A stretch of DNA of 64,000 nt from Prolixibacter sp. NT017 (GTDB lineage: Bacteria > Bacteroidota > Bacteroidia > Bacteroidales > Prolixibacteraceae). Location of the stretch: NCBI RefSeq assembly GCF_009617875.1, contig NZ_BLAV01000001.1, positions 4,340,001 to 4,404,000 of the forward strand, read 5' to 3'. The position numbers and the translations under genes were made by a program. Position 1 is the first letter of the stretch. Each line of letters begins with the position of its first letter. The notes under the pieces were generated by a model. That model saw only the letters and a program-made list of their open reading frames with translations, did no database searches and was not told the DNA's origin. Shown in pieces: positions 44,843 through 54,854 of this stretch.

Positions 44843-46675
44843 TCACTTACTATTTGATTTACTGCCGTTTGACTTAATATACGAAATTACCTTTTCAGCT
44901 TTTGATTGCCCAATCACTCCGGCAATTTCTTCTACCGAACGGCTTTTTATTTGTTCCAAAGATTTAAATTCCTTCAAAAGTGCTTCAACCGTTTTGGTGC
45001 CAACACCAGGAATATTATCCAGTTCTGATTTAATAAAACCAGCAGAACGTTTATTGCGGTGAAAGGTAATACCGAAACGGTGTGCTTCGTCACGCAACTG
45101 CTGAATAATCTTTAAAGTCTCTGAGTTTTTATCGAGGTAAATGGGAACACTGTCTCCCGGGAAAAAGATCTCTTCCAACCTTTTGGCAATACCAATTATG
45201 CTGATTTTTCCTCTTAAATCGAGTTTTTCCAAAGCATTCAGTGCCGCGCCCAGCTGCCCTTTTCCTCCATCGATGACAATTAATTGCGGCAGGTCTTTCT
45301 CCTCGTCCAACAACCGACGGTAGCGACGAAATATAATTTCCTCCATCGACGCAAAATCGTTCGGACCTTCTACTGTTTTAATATTGAAATGCCGGTAATC
45401 TCTTTTGGCGGGCTTTCCATTTCGAAAAACAACACATGATGCCACCGGATAATTTCCCTGAATATTGGAGTTGTCAAAACACTCAATGTGAACCGGCGCT
45501 TCTTTTAATCGCAGATCGGTTTTCATGGTCTCCATAATCCGGTCTACTTTATTCTGCGGATTACGAAGCGATTGCTGTTTGCGTTTCTCCAGCTTGTAAA
45601 ATCGTGCGTTTTTCTGTGAAAGCTCCAGTAGTTTCTTCTTATCTCCTCGCTGGGGAATCGTAAAATTGATTTCATCGAAATCTGTATCCGGATAAAAAGG
45701 AACGACAATTTCCCGCGCATTGGAGAATACTTTTTGCCGGATTTCAACAATTCCAAGTGCCAACAATTCTTCTTTTGATTCATCCAAACGCTTTCTCATT
45801 TCGATAGTGTGCGACTGAATAATGGCACCATCCACCACTTTCAGGAAGTTGACGTAACCAAATTTTTCATCTTCATCGAAAGAAAATACATCCAGATTGG
45901 TAATTGAAGCACCAACAATTGTCGATTTGCTGCGGTACTTTTCGAGGATATCGAGCTTCGATTTTACTTCTGCCGCTTTTTCGAATTCATACGAAGAAGC
46001 GTACTCATCCATGACTGTTTTGAGATGTGACGTGACCGAATTCAGATTTCCTTTGAGGATATTTTTAATCTGATCAATCATCTCATTGTACTCTTTTTCT
46101 TCCTGGAGTCCTTCACACGGCCCTTTGCAATTTCCTAAATGGTATTCCAGACAAACTTTGTATTTGCCTTTCGCAATATTCTCCTGTGCCAGGTTATAGC
46201 CACAGGTTCGGATGGTGTAAAGCTGTTTGATTATATCCAGAATAGTGCGCACCATTCCAACCGAAGTGTAAGGACCGAAATAAAGGGAACCGTCACGAAC
46301 CACTCGTCGGGTAGAAAAAACTCTTGGGAAAGGTTCATTCTTGATACAAATCCAGGGAAAAGATTTGTCGTCCTTAAGAAGGACGTTGTAGCGAGGCTGG
46401 TATTTTTTGATAAGATTATTTTCGAGAAGAAGTGCATCTTCTTCTGTCTCGACCACCACATGTTGAATATCGGCAATCTTCCGAACCAGAATTTCAGTCT
46501 TCCGGTTATCGTGACGTTTGGTAAAATAGGAGGAAACCCGCTTTTTGAGGTTTTTGGCTTTACCTACATAAATGATCTTTCCATCGGAGTTGAAATACTG
46601 ATAAACCCCGGGAGATTCGGGAAGGACCCGAACCAATTCTTTTAATCGTTCGTTCCGCAGGTTTTCCTCACTCAT
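44843..46675 (-). CDS. uvrC: Excinuclease ABC subunit UvrC
   Basis: Dual-incision nuclease of nucleotide excision repair, 610 aa. The GIY-YIG domain is at 15-95 (PGVYQYF ... IIYVGKAKNLKKRVSSYF), the UVR motif around 200-235, the RNase H-like endonuclease in the C-terminal half (ECFDNSNIQGNYPVAS, VIDGGKGQLGAA), and tandem HhH at the end (LDNIPGVGTKTVEALLKEF). Complete. Lies 9 bases after apt in a long minus-strand operon. Confidence 0.96.
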   Translation of the reverse strand: MSEENLRNERLKELVRVLPESPGVYQYFNSDGKIIYVGKAKNLKKRVSSYFTKRHDNRKTEILVRKIADIQHVVVETEEDALLLENNLIKKYQPRYNVLLKDDKSFPWICIKNEPFPRVFSTRRVVRDGSLYFGPYTSVGMVRTILDIIKQLYTIRTCGYNLAQENIAKGKYKVCLEYHLGNCKGPCEGLQEEKEYNEMIDQIKNILKGNLNSVTSHLKTVMDEYASSYEFEKAAEVKSKLDILEKYRSKSTIVGASITNLDVFSFDEDEKFGYVNFLKVVDGAIIQSHTIEMRKRLDESKEELLALGIVEIRQKVFSNAREIVVPFYPDTDFDEINFTIPQRGDKKKLLELSQKNARFYKLEKRKQQSLRNPQNKVDRIMETMKTDLRLKEAPVHIECFDNSNIQGNYPVASCVVFRNGKPAKRDYRHFNIKTVEGPNDFASMEEIIFRRYRRLLDEEKDLPQLIVIDGGKGQLGAALNALEKLDLRGKISIIGIAKRLEEIFFPGDSVPIYLDKNSETLKIIQQLRDEAHRFGITFHRNKRSAGFIKSELDNIPGVGTKTVEALLKEFKSLEQIKSRSVEEIAGVIGQSKAEKVISYIKSNGSKSNSK

Positions 46676-46684
46676 ATTCTCTTC

Positions 46685-47218
46685 TTAAAAATGAATCAAT
46701 GACCAAACCGGTACTTGCTCATCAATTTTCTCCCGTCCTTTCAGGAAATCCAACTCTACAAAAAAGTTGACGAAAATTTTCTTCACACCAAATTTACGGA
46801 CCAGGTCGATTGTTGCACCAACGGTCCCTCCGGTAGCCAACAAATCGTCATGAATTAAAACCACATCTTCAGACGAAAGTGCGTCGGTGTGCATTTCCAA
46901 TGTGTCCGTTCCATATTCTAATTCGTAAGATTGCTTATAGGTTTCGGCCGGCAATTTTCCCGGTTTACGGACAGGTACAAAACCGGCATTTAATTCATAC
47001 GCCAGAGCAGTTCCCAAAATAAATCCGCGAGACTCCACTCCCACAATTCGGGTGATACCTAAATCGCGATAATGATTTGCCGTTTCCTTCACAATAAACT
47101 GCATTAGCTCGGGCTGCTTAAATGCGGTGGTAACATCTTTAAATTGAATTCCCGGCTTTGGAAAGTCGGGAATATTCCGGATAGATGCTTGTACAACATC
47201 CAAATTAATCTTTGTCAT
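46685..47218 (-). CDS. apt: Adenine phosphoribosyltransferase
   Basis: Purine salvage enzyme converting adenine and PRPP to AMP; 177 aa. GVESRGFILGTALAYEL is the adenine-side motif and VVLIHDDLLATGGTVGAT the PRPP loop. Part of the minus-strand unit DUF4175-ATPase-ybeY-mnmG-apt-uvrC; the parS site separates it from mnmG. Confidence 0.96.
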   Translation of the reverse strand: MTKINLDVVQASIRNIPDFPKPGIQFKDVTTAFKQPELMQFIVKETANHYRDLGITRIVGVESRGFILGTALAYELNAGFVPVRKPGKLPAETYKQSYELEYGTDTLEMHTDALSSEDVVLIHDDLLATGGTVGATIDLVRKFGVKKIFVNFFVELDFLKGREKIDEQVPVWSLIHF

Positions 47219-47269
47219 TTTAACTGTTTAAATATAGGAAAATCAATAAGTCTACAATATTTACTCTAA

Positions 47270-47285
47270 TGTTCCACGTGGAACA
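47270..47285. other. parS centromere-like site
   Basis: TGTTCCACGTGGAACA is a perfect 16-bp palindrome matching the ParB-binding consensus TGTTnCACGTGnAACA at every fixed position. It lies between apt and the mnmG stop codon, touching the latter. parS sites cluster near chromosome origins and mnmG (gidA) is often origin-proximal. No parA or parB is in the window. Confidence 0.85.
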
Positions 47286-49172
47286 TTACCGTCCGAGAAG
47301 AACTAAAAGTACATTTATATCACTAGGCGAAACGCCGGAAATCCGACTGGCTTGTCCGATAGTGTCGGGTTGAATTCTATCCAATTTTTGCCGCGCTTCT
47401 GTGGACAATGACTCTAAGGAGAGGTAATTAAATTTACCGGCGATGTTGATATTCTCGAGCCGATTCAATTTATCAGCGATTCCTTTCTCCCTTTCGATGT
47501 ATCCAGAATACTTCATCAGAATTTCAGCTGATTCGAGAATTTCTTCTCTCCTATCTTCCGGAAGTGAATCATATAATTTCTTCAAACCACGAACCGTACT
47601 TAATAAATCAAAAATCCTAAGTTGTGGACGAAGAACCAAATTAAACAGTTTTGTTCCCTGTTTAAGTGGTGCGGTATTTTTGTCTTCCAAAAGTTCATTG
47701 ATGTATTGCGGCTTCACCGAATATTCTTTACAGAAATTAATCACTTTATCACGCAAGGATATTTTCTCCTGCAACAGAGCGTAACGCTCCTCGTCTACCA
47801 AACCTAGGTGATACCCTTTTTCCGTAAGACGAATATCAGCATCGTCCTGACGAAGCAGAATCCGATATTCCGCCCGACTGGTAAACATCCGATAGGGTTC
47901 GTCTACGCCTTTGGTAACCAAATCGTCGATGAGTACGCCAATGTATGACTCGTTACGACCCAGCGTGAAGGGTTCCTTCTCGTTTATCTTAAGATGAGCA
48001 TTAATTCCAGCAATTATACCTTGCGCAGCTGCTTCTTCATATCCCGTCGTTCCATTTATTTGACCGGCAAAATACAGGTTTGAAACCATCTTCGTCTCCA
48101 GAGTATGATGAAGCTGAGTAGGATCGAAATAATCATACTCAATGGCATAACCAGGCCGAAGTACACGGGCATTCTCCAAACCTTCCACTTTGTGGATAGC
48201 TTTGATCTGAACATCCCAGGGAAGAGATGAAGAAAATCCGTTGAGATAATACTCGATGGTTGTCTCTCCTTCCGGTTCCAGGAACAACTGATGTTTCTCC
48301 TTGTCGGCAAATGTCACCAATTTGGTTTCGATACTCGGACAGTACCGCGGACCGAGCCCTTCAATACTACCATCGAACAGCGGTGAAAACTTAAAGCCGG
48401 TAGAAAGCTCTTCGTGAACCTCCTTATTCGTATAAGTAATAAAACAACTTTTTTGCTTTAATGCCCGGTTATCTGAACCAGGCAAATAGCTGAATTTCCC
48501 GTACGACTCATCTCCGGGTTGCTCCTGCAATTTGGAGAAATCGATAGAACGACCATCAATACGAACCGGCGTACCAGTTTTCATACGGCCAACTTTGAAC
48601 CCAAAATCAAACAGCTGTGCAGACATCCCTTTTGAGGAAGGTTCGGAAATTCTTCCGCCTTCAATTTTCGTTTTTCCGAAATGCATTAGACCATTCAAAA
48701 AAGTACCATTCGTCAAAACAACTGCTTTTCCAAAAAACTCAACGCCCAATTCAGTCCGCACTCCGCACACACGATCTCCTTCGAAAATGAGGTCTTTTAC
48801 CATTCCTTGCCAGAAATCGACGTTCGGAATACTCTCTAAAACGGATCTCCAATTCTCTGAGAATCGCATCCTGTCGCACTGAGCCCTTGGACTCCACATT
48901 GCAGGCCCTTTAGAACGGTTTAACATTCTGAACTGAATTGTGCTCCGATCGGTAACAATTCCCATGTAGCCGCCGATAGCATCTATCTCTCTAACAATCT
49001 GCCCTTTGGCAATACCACCAACGGCTGGATTACAGCTCATCTGTGCAATCTTATTCAGGTCCATGGTTACCAATAAAACCTTCGAACCCAAATTTGCTGC
49101 TGCTGCTGCAGCCTCACTACCGGAATGACCGGCTCCCACTACTATCACATCATATTTTGGCAGCATATTCAT
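47286..49172 (-). CDS. mnmG: tRNA uridine-5-carboxymethylaminomethyl(34) synthesis enzyme MnmG
   Basis: FAD enzyme that with MnmE modifies U34 of several tRNAs; 628 aa. [21 protein letters not shown] is the FAD motif near the N-terminus; [33 protein letters not shown], and [16 protein letters not shown] are signatures. A second possible start, two codons in, is equally good. Located 7 bases after ybeY in the same operon; its stop abuts the parS site. Confidence 0.96.
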   Translation of the reverse strand: MNMLPKYDVIVVGAGHSGSEAAAAAANLGSKVLLVTMDLNKIAQMSCNPAVGGIAKGQIVREIDAIGGYMGIVTDRSTIQFRMLNRSKGPAMWSPRAQCDRMRFSENWRSVLESIPNVDFWQGMVKDLIFEGDRVCGVRTELGVEFFGKAVVLTNGTFLNGLMHFGKTKIEGGRISEPSSKGMSAQLFDFGFKVGRMKTGTPVRIDGRSIDFSKLQEQPGDESYGKFSYLPGSDNRALKQKSCFITYTNKEVHEELSTGFKFSPLFDGSIEGLGPRYCPSIETKLVTFADKEKHQLFLEPEGETTIEYYLNGFSSSLPWDVQIKAIHKVEGLENARVLRPGYAIEYDYFDPTQLHHTLETKMVSNLYFAGQINGTTGYEEAAAQGIIAGINAHLKINEKEPFTLGRNESYIGVLIDDLVTKGVDEPYRMFTSRAEYRILLRQDDADIRLTEKGYHLGLVDEERYALLQEKISLRDKVINFCKEYSVKPQYINELLEDKNTAPLKQGTKLFNLVLRPQLRIFDLLSTVRGLKKLYDSLPEDRREEILESAEILMKYSGYIEREKGIADKLNRLENINIAGKFNYLSLESLSTEARQKLDRIQPDTIGQASRISGVSPSDINVLLVLLGR

Positions 49173-49178
49173 TTTTCT

Positions 49179-49607
49179 TTACTTTTCAATATTATGATAA
49201 TCTGAAATACACGCGTCTTCTTGCTGCGTCATTATTTCTTGGTCATTCTCATTTTTATCATTGAATCCTATTAAATGCAAAATACCATGAGCGAGAACCC
49301 GAAGTAATTCCTCATCATAAGAAACATTAAACTCAGTAGCATTATCGGCAACTCTTTCGGTGCTGATGAACACATCACCCGACACTGTATCACCCGCTGT
49401 ATAATCAAACGTAATAATATCGGTCAGGTAATCGTGACTTAAGTATTGCCGATTCACATCCAACAGATACGAATCACTGCAGAAAATGTAACTAAGCTCA
49501 CCTATTTCTTTTTTATGCTTATTTGCTACAAAAACAAGCCATTTTTTAACGCGTTCGGTATCGAGATGGGGTAATTCCACATCCTCGTTGTAAAACTCAA
49601 TATTCAC
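49179..49607 (-). CDS. ybeY: rRNA maturation RNase YbeY
   Basis: Metal-dependent endoribonuclease for 16S rRNA 3'-end processing and ribosome quality control; 142 aa. HGILHLIGFNDKNEND gives His107 and His111; the third zinc histidine of the usual HGxLHLxGYDH motif is replaced by Asn-Asp-Lys, as I recall for other Bacteroidota members. FDY before GDVFIST is the conserved loop. Between the ATPase gene (2 bases) and mnmG (7 bases). Confidence 0.93.
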   Translation of the reverse strand: MNIEFYNEDVELPHLDTERVKKWLVFVANKHKKEIGELSYIFCSDSYLLDVNRQYLSHDYLTDIITFDYTAGDTVSGDVFISTERVADNATEFNVSYDEELLRVLAHGILHLIGFNDKNENDQEIMTQQEDACISDYHNIEK

Positions 49608-49609
49608 GA

Positions 49610-50023
49610 CTAAATACGGATTAACAATTTGACGACATTCCCTTTACCGATAACCTCAAACCCATCGCAAAGGTTTTTAATAAAAAATATTCCCCTGCCA
49701 TTTTCCTTGGTTATATTATCGCCACAGGTAGGATTAGCAATACATTCGGGGTCAAAACCATTTCCCTCATCCTCAATGCGGACCTGAATCGCTGAGTCAT
49801 TCACCTCCATATCGATTTTTACTTTCTTGCTCTCATCTGACTTATTACCATGAATAATGGCATTTTGAACAGCCTCGAGCAACGAAGTTTGAAAAGAAAA
49901 GTAAGTTTCACAATCAAGCGACAATGAATCACGCACCTCGTGACACACTTTAAGGCATGTCTTCAACTCTTCGATGCGGGAGTGAATTTCCAATTGCCGT
50001 TTGATTACATTACTGACCATCAA
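49610..50023 (-). CDS. RsbW-like ATP-binding protein
   Basis: A GHKL-type ATPase domain alone (137 aa), like anti-sigma/serine kinases. N-box ETYFSFQTSLLEAVQNAIIHGN, G1 box DEGNGFD and GRGIFFIKNLCDGFEV are visible. No sensor or partner anti-anti-sigma factor is adjacent. It overlaps the end of the DUF4175 gene by 14 bases, indicating translational coupling, and belongs to a phylum-conserved cluster with ybeY and mnmG. Confidence 0.88.
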   Translation of the reverse strand: MMVSNVIKRQLEIHSRIEELKTCLKVCHEVRDSLSLDCETYFSFQTSLLEAVQNAIIHGNKSDESKKVKIDMEVNDSAIQVRIEDEGNGFDPECIANPTCGDNITKENGRGIFFIKNLCDGFEVIGKGNVVKLLIRI

Positions 50024-53000
50024 GATTTTTTAGATAAGAATTAAACTTTTCACGGTAAAAATAGTCCATTCTCCACGATGACCTCGAAATTATGTCAAGC
50101 TCATCTTCCCTCTTTGCTTCCTTCTCAAAATACTTTTTTGGATGACTTACCAATTGATTTTTAGCCGTTTCGGACTTTCTTTCGTTGTCTGAATTACGCT
50201 GCATTTTGGCATTTTGTGCATCCAATAAATGTTCAAATATAAGATTTTGTCGCTTAACTGTCTGTTGGGTAACGTCTTTACTTACCAAATCATTTCTATT
50301 TTGATTTAGTAACCTTTGCGCTTCCTTCAACTGCTTCTCGACATCAGGCCCTAAATCACCCTTTAAAACCTGCTCCCGAATCGCCTGTTCAATCATCTCC
50401 TGCTGCATCAACATCTTCCCAAATTGATCGTTCCCTGGTTGCTGACCATTCTTTAAGTCATTCAACATACTTTCCATTTGCTCTTTCAGCTTTCTCTGAA
50501 GCTCTGCGAGGCTGGGTATAGAACTGTTTTTACCGCCAGGCTTTTTGCAGTTACCATCGCCGGGCTGTGCGTTCTTCATCATATCAATAATCTGCTGTAA
50601 TGCCTCTGACAAGTACAGCGCAAGATTATTAGCGGATGTCATAGAAAACTGCTGGTTCACCCTTCCCTTTTGATACTGACTTTCTTCTAAACCGGAAAGT
50701 GCTTTATCGGTATAATATTTCCAATTGAGCGACTCCTTGCCTATTTGCATATTAATCTGTGGCGCTTGTTTCGACAACAGATATAGGGTATCGCGCAACT
50801 GTTCCTCAAACTGCACCAGATTCTTTTGCTTGTCGAGATAGCCTGTCAACGCGGGATCCAAAGCTGAAACTCCGCGCATCTCATCCATCAAATTTTCCTG
50901 CAGAAAAGAATAAGTCAGAATATTATCCGCGAGGTAATGAATCCGCCGAACCTGTTCCCAATCATTTTCCATCTGTGACGACAACATACTCTTATTCAAA
51001 TTCTCGGCTACCTTCTTCAGGGAATGACTAATCCGGTCAGAAATATCACTACGCTTATTCCGGCTTCCCTTCTTTTCAGAAAGCGATTGCATATCACCGT
51101 TAATGTCCTTCTGAAGCGAACCTGACTTATTAATCGAATAGGGTTTGTCTAACTCAGAATTCTGCCTCATAACAGAATCAATTGCTGAAAAGGCAGCTTT
51201 AATATCTTCGTCTTGCTTAGCCAACAAAGAATCCACTTTGGAACGACCGCCTTTTTTCATCAAGTCGGACAAAGCATTTTGCTGTTTTGCCAGCTCTTGC
51301 AAATTGTATTCAATGTCATGAATAGACTTTTCGACCTGCATTTTCTTCAGTAAAGCAATGTTCCTGTCCAACTGCTTACTCAAATCATCCAACCGATAAT
51401 TGATGTCCATGGTTAACTCGTTGAATTTTTTCTGGTCAAACTGATTCATGAGCGTGTTCAACTCATCAAACAACTTTTTCAGGTCATCGGAATAAAGCTG
51501 ATCCATCAACTTCTCTACTTGCTTTTGCTTCTCCAACAAAGCAGGTGAAAGCTGTGAGAAATTTTTAGACAAATTATTCAGCTTCCTGTTCTCCTTACTC
51601 ACATTCTCCATCAACTGATGAAGGTGGCTGTTCTGTTGCTTAATTCGATCCGATATTTGCTTCTTTTCCCAATCGGTAAGTTGACCGCTTAACATCTTAT
51701 TCCGCATCTTTCCGAAATCCTCTTGTATCTTCCGGGCAGCTTCCTTCCCTTCATTCAGTTTCTCTTCAAGCCGCTGATAGCCTTTCTTGCTCTGCGCTTC
51801 CACTTCGTGAAATCCGGGAAAACGAAACGTAAACACCTCGCTTTGTTTCTTCTTAAAATGATGGAGCCTGTCATTATCGGCGACTGTAAACCAATATTGA
51901 TAAACGCCGGGCTTTAACCCTTGGAAACTATATCCGTAGAAGAAATCCTGTGGGTTTTGGTTTGGATATACAGAAACATTTGATGTCGAATCGAGCTCAT
52001 TACCAACGACGTGAAATTTCACATTTTTGATGCCATAATCGTCGGATATTCTTCCATGAAAATAAAAAGCTGTAAGATTTACGGAATCCTGCACCTGATT
52101 AACAGCGATAGACGGATATTCGTCTTTCAGCACTTTTAAATTGTATACCAACCCGTCATCCGAGAAATTTGCATTCTTCACTCTGAAAAAGTATTCGGTA
52201 TTCCCAAATATCGCTGAGTCTAAGCGAAAACTCCCATTGTTTTGTCTGATCATTTTTGCAGCACGAGACCCAAAACAAACAAACACAGAATCAGCATCTA
52301 CGGCGTTTAGCGTCCATTTCACCTTACTTCCGGCAGGAATTTCTGCGTCACCCTGATTCTCGAGTGTTCGAGACGCCATAGACGTATACTTCGGAGGGAT
52401 AACATTGACGGTGAATGACCTAATAACAGGAACCGCCAAACACTTGATATCATAAACACCGGAGTAATATGGTCCGCCATTCAACTGGAACTGTAAATCG
52501 TGATACACATTTCCAATGGTATAATTATATGAACCATCGCCGACAGGTTGCATGGCAAATTGATTTCCATTCATCACCATGTTCAAATGCGCAGGAAAAT
52601 TGCTTCCTTGCAAACCAACACGAATTTTAAATGAATCTCCCTTTTTAACAGAAAGTGAATCATTTAGGAGCACAAATGAAAAGTCAGCTGCCGGCGAAAA
52701 TTCCTGATTGTAATGGACGTATTGGTTATATCCTTTTACCAGAAAGCCTGGAGTAAAGAGACTAACGGAAAGAAAAAACGCAATTGCCATAGTTAAACTC
52801 CACTTTTCCAATTGCGGTAACCGAAACCGCAAAGCTTCTTTCAACGGATACTTCTGAACAATTTCAAGCTTTTGCTTAATACTTGCAATTACCAGATCAT
52901 TTCCACCATTCTCGTCATAAACAGATTTCAGCTCCAGCATATTCTGAAACCGATCTTCTAAACCAGAAAAACGGGCCTTCAAAATATTACTAATCTCTTT

Positions 53001-53270
53001 CGGTGTAACACCTGGAAGCCAATTGAACAATCTGAAAAAAGGCAAACCAACAAAAACGACGAAGAGACTAATTACCAGGAAAATGAAGAAGTAAAAAAGA
53101 ACTGTCCTGGCGTCAGAACCAAAATAGTAGAGTTGCTGTAAACCAATAAGTAGAAACGACAATCCTACAACAACAAGCACCAACCTAATAACTCCCAAGA
53201 GGATCTTATTACGGTAATACAGTCGGCGAAGCGCGTTGTACAATATGTCTATTTCCTTCCACTCTTTCAT
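50010..53270 (-). CDS. DUF4175-family membrane protein
   Basis: A large protein of 1086 aa. Two or three N-terminal membrane helices (about 20-45, 55-75 and 150-172) are followed by a ~330-residue beta-rich domain and then ~570 residues of helix and coiled coil extremely rich in Gln, Asn, Lys and Met (for example QLYSDDLKKLFDELNTLMNQ and EQMESMLNDLKNGQQ). The C-terminus is predicted to be on the outer face of the inner membrane (inference). I recognise the family only as DUF4175, function unknown. First gene of the operon that runs to uvrC. Confidence 0.8.
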   Translation of the reverse strand: MKEWKEIDILYNALRRLYYRNKILLGVIRLVLVVVGLSFLLIGLQQLYYFGSDARTVLFYFFIFLVISLFVVFVGLPFFRLFNWLPGVTPKEISNILKARFSGLEDRFQNMLELKSVYDENGGNDLVIASIKQKLEIVQKYPLKEALRFRLPQLEKWSLTMAIAFFLSVSLFTPGFLVKGYNQYVHYNQEFSPAADFSFVLLNDSLSVKKGDSFKIRVGLQGSNFPAHLNMVMNGNQFAMQPVGDGSYNYTIGNVYHDLQFQLNGGPYYSGVYDIKCLAVPVIRSFTVNVIPPKYTSMASRTLENQGDAEIPAGSKVKWTLNAVDADSVFVCFGSRAAKMIRQNNGSFRLDSAIFGNTEYFFRVKNANFSDDGLVYNLKVLKDEYPSIAVNQVQDSVNLTAFYFHGRISDDYGIKNVKFHVVGNELDSTSNVSVYPNQNPQDFFYGYSFQGLKPGVYQYWFTVADNDRLHHFKKKQSEVFTFRFPGFHEVEAQSKKGYQRLEEKLNEGKEAARKIQEDFGKMRNKMLSGQLTDWEKKQISDRIKQQNSHLHQLMENVSKENRKLNNLSKNFSQLSPALLEKQKQVEKLMDQLYSDDLKKLFDELNTLMNQFDQKKFNELTMDINYRLDDLSKQLDRNIALLKKMQVEKSIHDIEYNLQELAKQQNALSDLMKKGGRSKVDSLLAKQDEDIKAAFSAIDSVMRQNSELDKPYSINKSGSLQKDINGDMQSLSEKKGSRNKRSDISDRISHSLKKVAENLNKSMLSSQMENDWEQVRRIHYLADNILTYSFLQENLMDEMRGVSALDPALTGYLDKQKNLVQFEEQLRDTLYLLSKQAPQINMQIGKESLNWKYYTDKALSGLEESQYQKGRVNQQFSMTSANNLALYLSEALQQIIDMMKNAQPGDGNCKKPGGKNSSIPSLAELQRKLKEQMESMLNDLKNGQQPGNDQFGKMLMQQEMIEQAIREQVLKGDLGPDVEKQLKEAQRLLNQNRNDLVSKDVTQQTVKRQNLIFEHLLDAQNAKMQRNSDNERKSETAKNQLVSHPKKYFEKEAKREDELDIISRSSWRMDYFYREKFNSYLKNLDGQ

Positions 53271-53307
53271 CAGTCTTTATCTTCCGAAACACAACTAAAT
53301 TACAAAA

Positions 53308-54435
53308 TCAGGCATAAAAGAAATCTTCCATAATGCGATCGGAAACAAAAATTCCTTTTTCGGTTAACCTGAGAATATCGTCCTCTACAAAAACCAAGTC
53401 AGTCCCGCAATATTTAGCAAGTGATTTATGAAAATGCCTTCCAAGCTCACTATTCCACTCCGTTTCAATCTTCCGTATATCGATGCCCCAGATCGTCCGA
53501 AGGGAAGTGATGATGTAGTCATTGTACCGATCAACTTCGCTCAGTTCTTCAATATCGAAAAACTTCTGATTATCATTGACCAACTGAACATACTGCGGAT
53601 TACTGCGGATGTTCCACTGTCTCGATAGGCCGTCGTAGCTGTGAGCAGAAGGGCCAATGCCTAGATATTTCTTTTCTTTCCAGTAAGCAGAGTTGTGACG
53701 GGAATAATAACCTGGTTTGGCAAAATTACTTACTTCGTAATGTTCGTAACCGGCATTTTTCAAAGCCGATACCAAATACTCGTATTGCTCCAAGCTTACT
53801 TCATCGGGAACTTCGCTGAGTTTGCCATCCTGCAAACGCTGATATAAAACGGTGCCTTCGTGATAAGTGAGGTGGTAAGCCGAAACATGTTCCACATCCA
53901 GATTAACAACCGTATCAACTGAGCGCTCCCAGGCTTCCTTACTTAGTCCGGGAATACCATAAATTAAATCGGCTGATATATTCTGAAAACCGGCTTCCCT
54001 TGCCAGAAGGACCGAACGAACAGATTGCTGCGCATTATGGCGCCGATTCAGGTATTTTAGTATCTCTTCGTCGAAGCTTTGTGTCCCGATGCTTAACCGG
54101 TTAAAACCTGATTTTTGAAGATCGTACAAATATTTCTGCTCCAAATCATCGGGATTAGCCTCAATAGTCCACTCAGCTTCATTATTAACTTTGAACAGTG
54201 AATGTACTGATTCCTGAATTTTTTTCAGGTAATCCAAACCCAAAAGGGAAGGTGTTCCTCCGCCCAGATAGATAGTGTCAACAACCTCATCACCGAGATA
54301 ATTCTTTCTCAGCGAAAGCTCCCTGAACTCTGCCTTCATGACACCAGGCAGGTCAGCAAGGCGGCAACTCGTGTGAAAGTCGCAGTAATGACAATGTGTT
54401 TTACAGAAAGGTATGTGGAAGTATATGCCGGCCAT
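53308..54435 (-). CDS. hemW: Radical SAM family heme chaperone HemW
   Basis: Binds heme and SAM and inserts heme into respiratory enzymes; 375 aa from the ATG at 54435 (MAGIYFHIPFCKTHCHYC). The radical SAM cluster motif is CKTHCHYC, followed by DFHTSC, the pattern HemW/HemN share; TIYLGGGTPSLL, TIEANPDD and RLSIGTQSFDEEIL are typical. Heme chaperone activity would serve the b-type SdhC. It is divergent from the VanZ gene (32 bases between starts). Confidence 0.93.
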   Translation of the reverse strand: MAGIYFHIPFCKTHCHYCDFHTSCRLADLPGVMKAEFRELSLRKNYLGDEVVDTIYLGGGTPSLLGLDYLKKIQESVHSLFKVNNEAEWTIEANPDDLEQKYLYDLQKSGFNRLSIGTQSFDEEILKYLNRRHNAQQSVRSVLLAREAGFQNISADLIYGIPGLSKEAWERSVDTVVNLDVEHVSAYHLTYHEGTVLYQRLQDGKLSEVPDEVSLEQYEYLVSALKNAGYEHYEVSNFAKPGYYSRHNSAYWKEKKYLGIGPSAHSYDGLSRQWNIRSNPQYVQLVNDNQKFFDIEELSEVDRYNDYIITSLRTIWGIDIRKIETEWNSELGRHFHKSLAKYCGTDLVFVEDDILRLTEKGIFVSDRIMEDFFYA

Positions 54436-54440
54436 TTTTG

Positions 54441-54448
54441 TATATTCG
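54441..54448 (+). promoter_or_regulatory. -7-like box of the VanZ gene
   Basis: TATATTCG, one base off TAnnTTTG, 19 bases before the ATG at 54468. Confidence 0.4.
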
Positions 54449-54467
54449 CAATTCAATGTAAATCAAA

Positions 54468-54854
54468 ATGCAAAAGTACATTAAAATTATTGCCTGGTTT
54501 ATCGTTATTCTCTATTTAACCCTTACACCCGCAGGCGACATTCCAAAACTTTCTTTGTTGTCAATTCCTTACTTCGATAAAGTAGTTCACTTCACGATGT
54601 ATTTGGTTATGTCACTGCTACTTGCCGGATATTTTCATCAATTCAAAAAATATTCCAGCCAGAAAATTCTGTTGATAAACGCCCTGCTGTTGATCTTTAT
54701 AGGCGGCTTACTCGAAATTCTTCAATACGAGTTGCCTATCAACCGTGATTGTAGTTGGGGTGATTTTGCAGCAAATACAACAGGAGCTATCACCGGTACA
54801 CTAATTTACTTGTACTGGCTCAAAAATACTTTTGTAGGAAAATGGCTGAGTTAA
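54468..54854 (+). CDS. VanZ family membrane protein
   Basis: A small membrane protein, 128 aa, with four hydrophobic helices (about 5-20, 38-58, 66-84, 103-120). LTLTPAGDIP, FDKVVHFTMYLVMSLLL, and GGLLEILQYELPINRDCSWGDFAANTTGAITG are the VanZ-like landmarks, with the conserved E..Q......R..D core. The role outside glycopeptide clusters is unknown. It shares its last four bases with the convergent Rrf2 gene. Confidence 0.9.
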   Translation: MQKYIKIIAWFIVILYLTLTPAGDIPKLSLLSIPYFDKVVHFTMYLVMSLLLAGYFHQFKKYSSQKILLINALLLIFIGGLLEILQYELPINRDCSWGDFAANTTGAITGTLIYLYWLKNTFVGKWLS

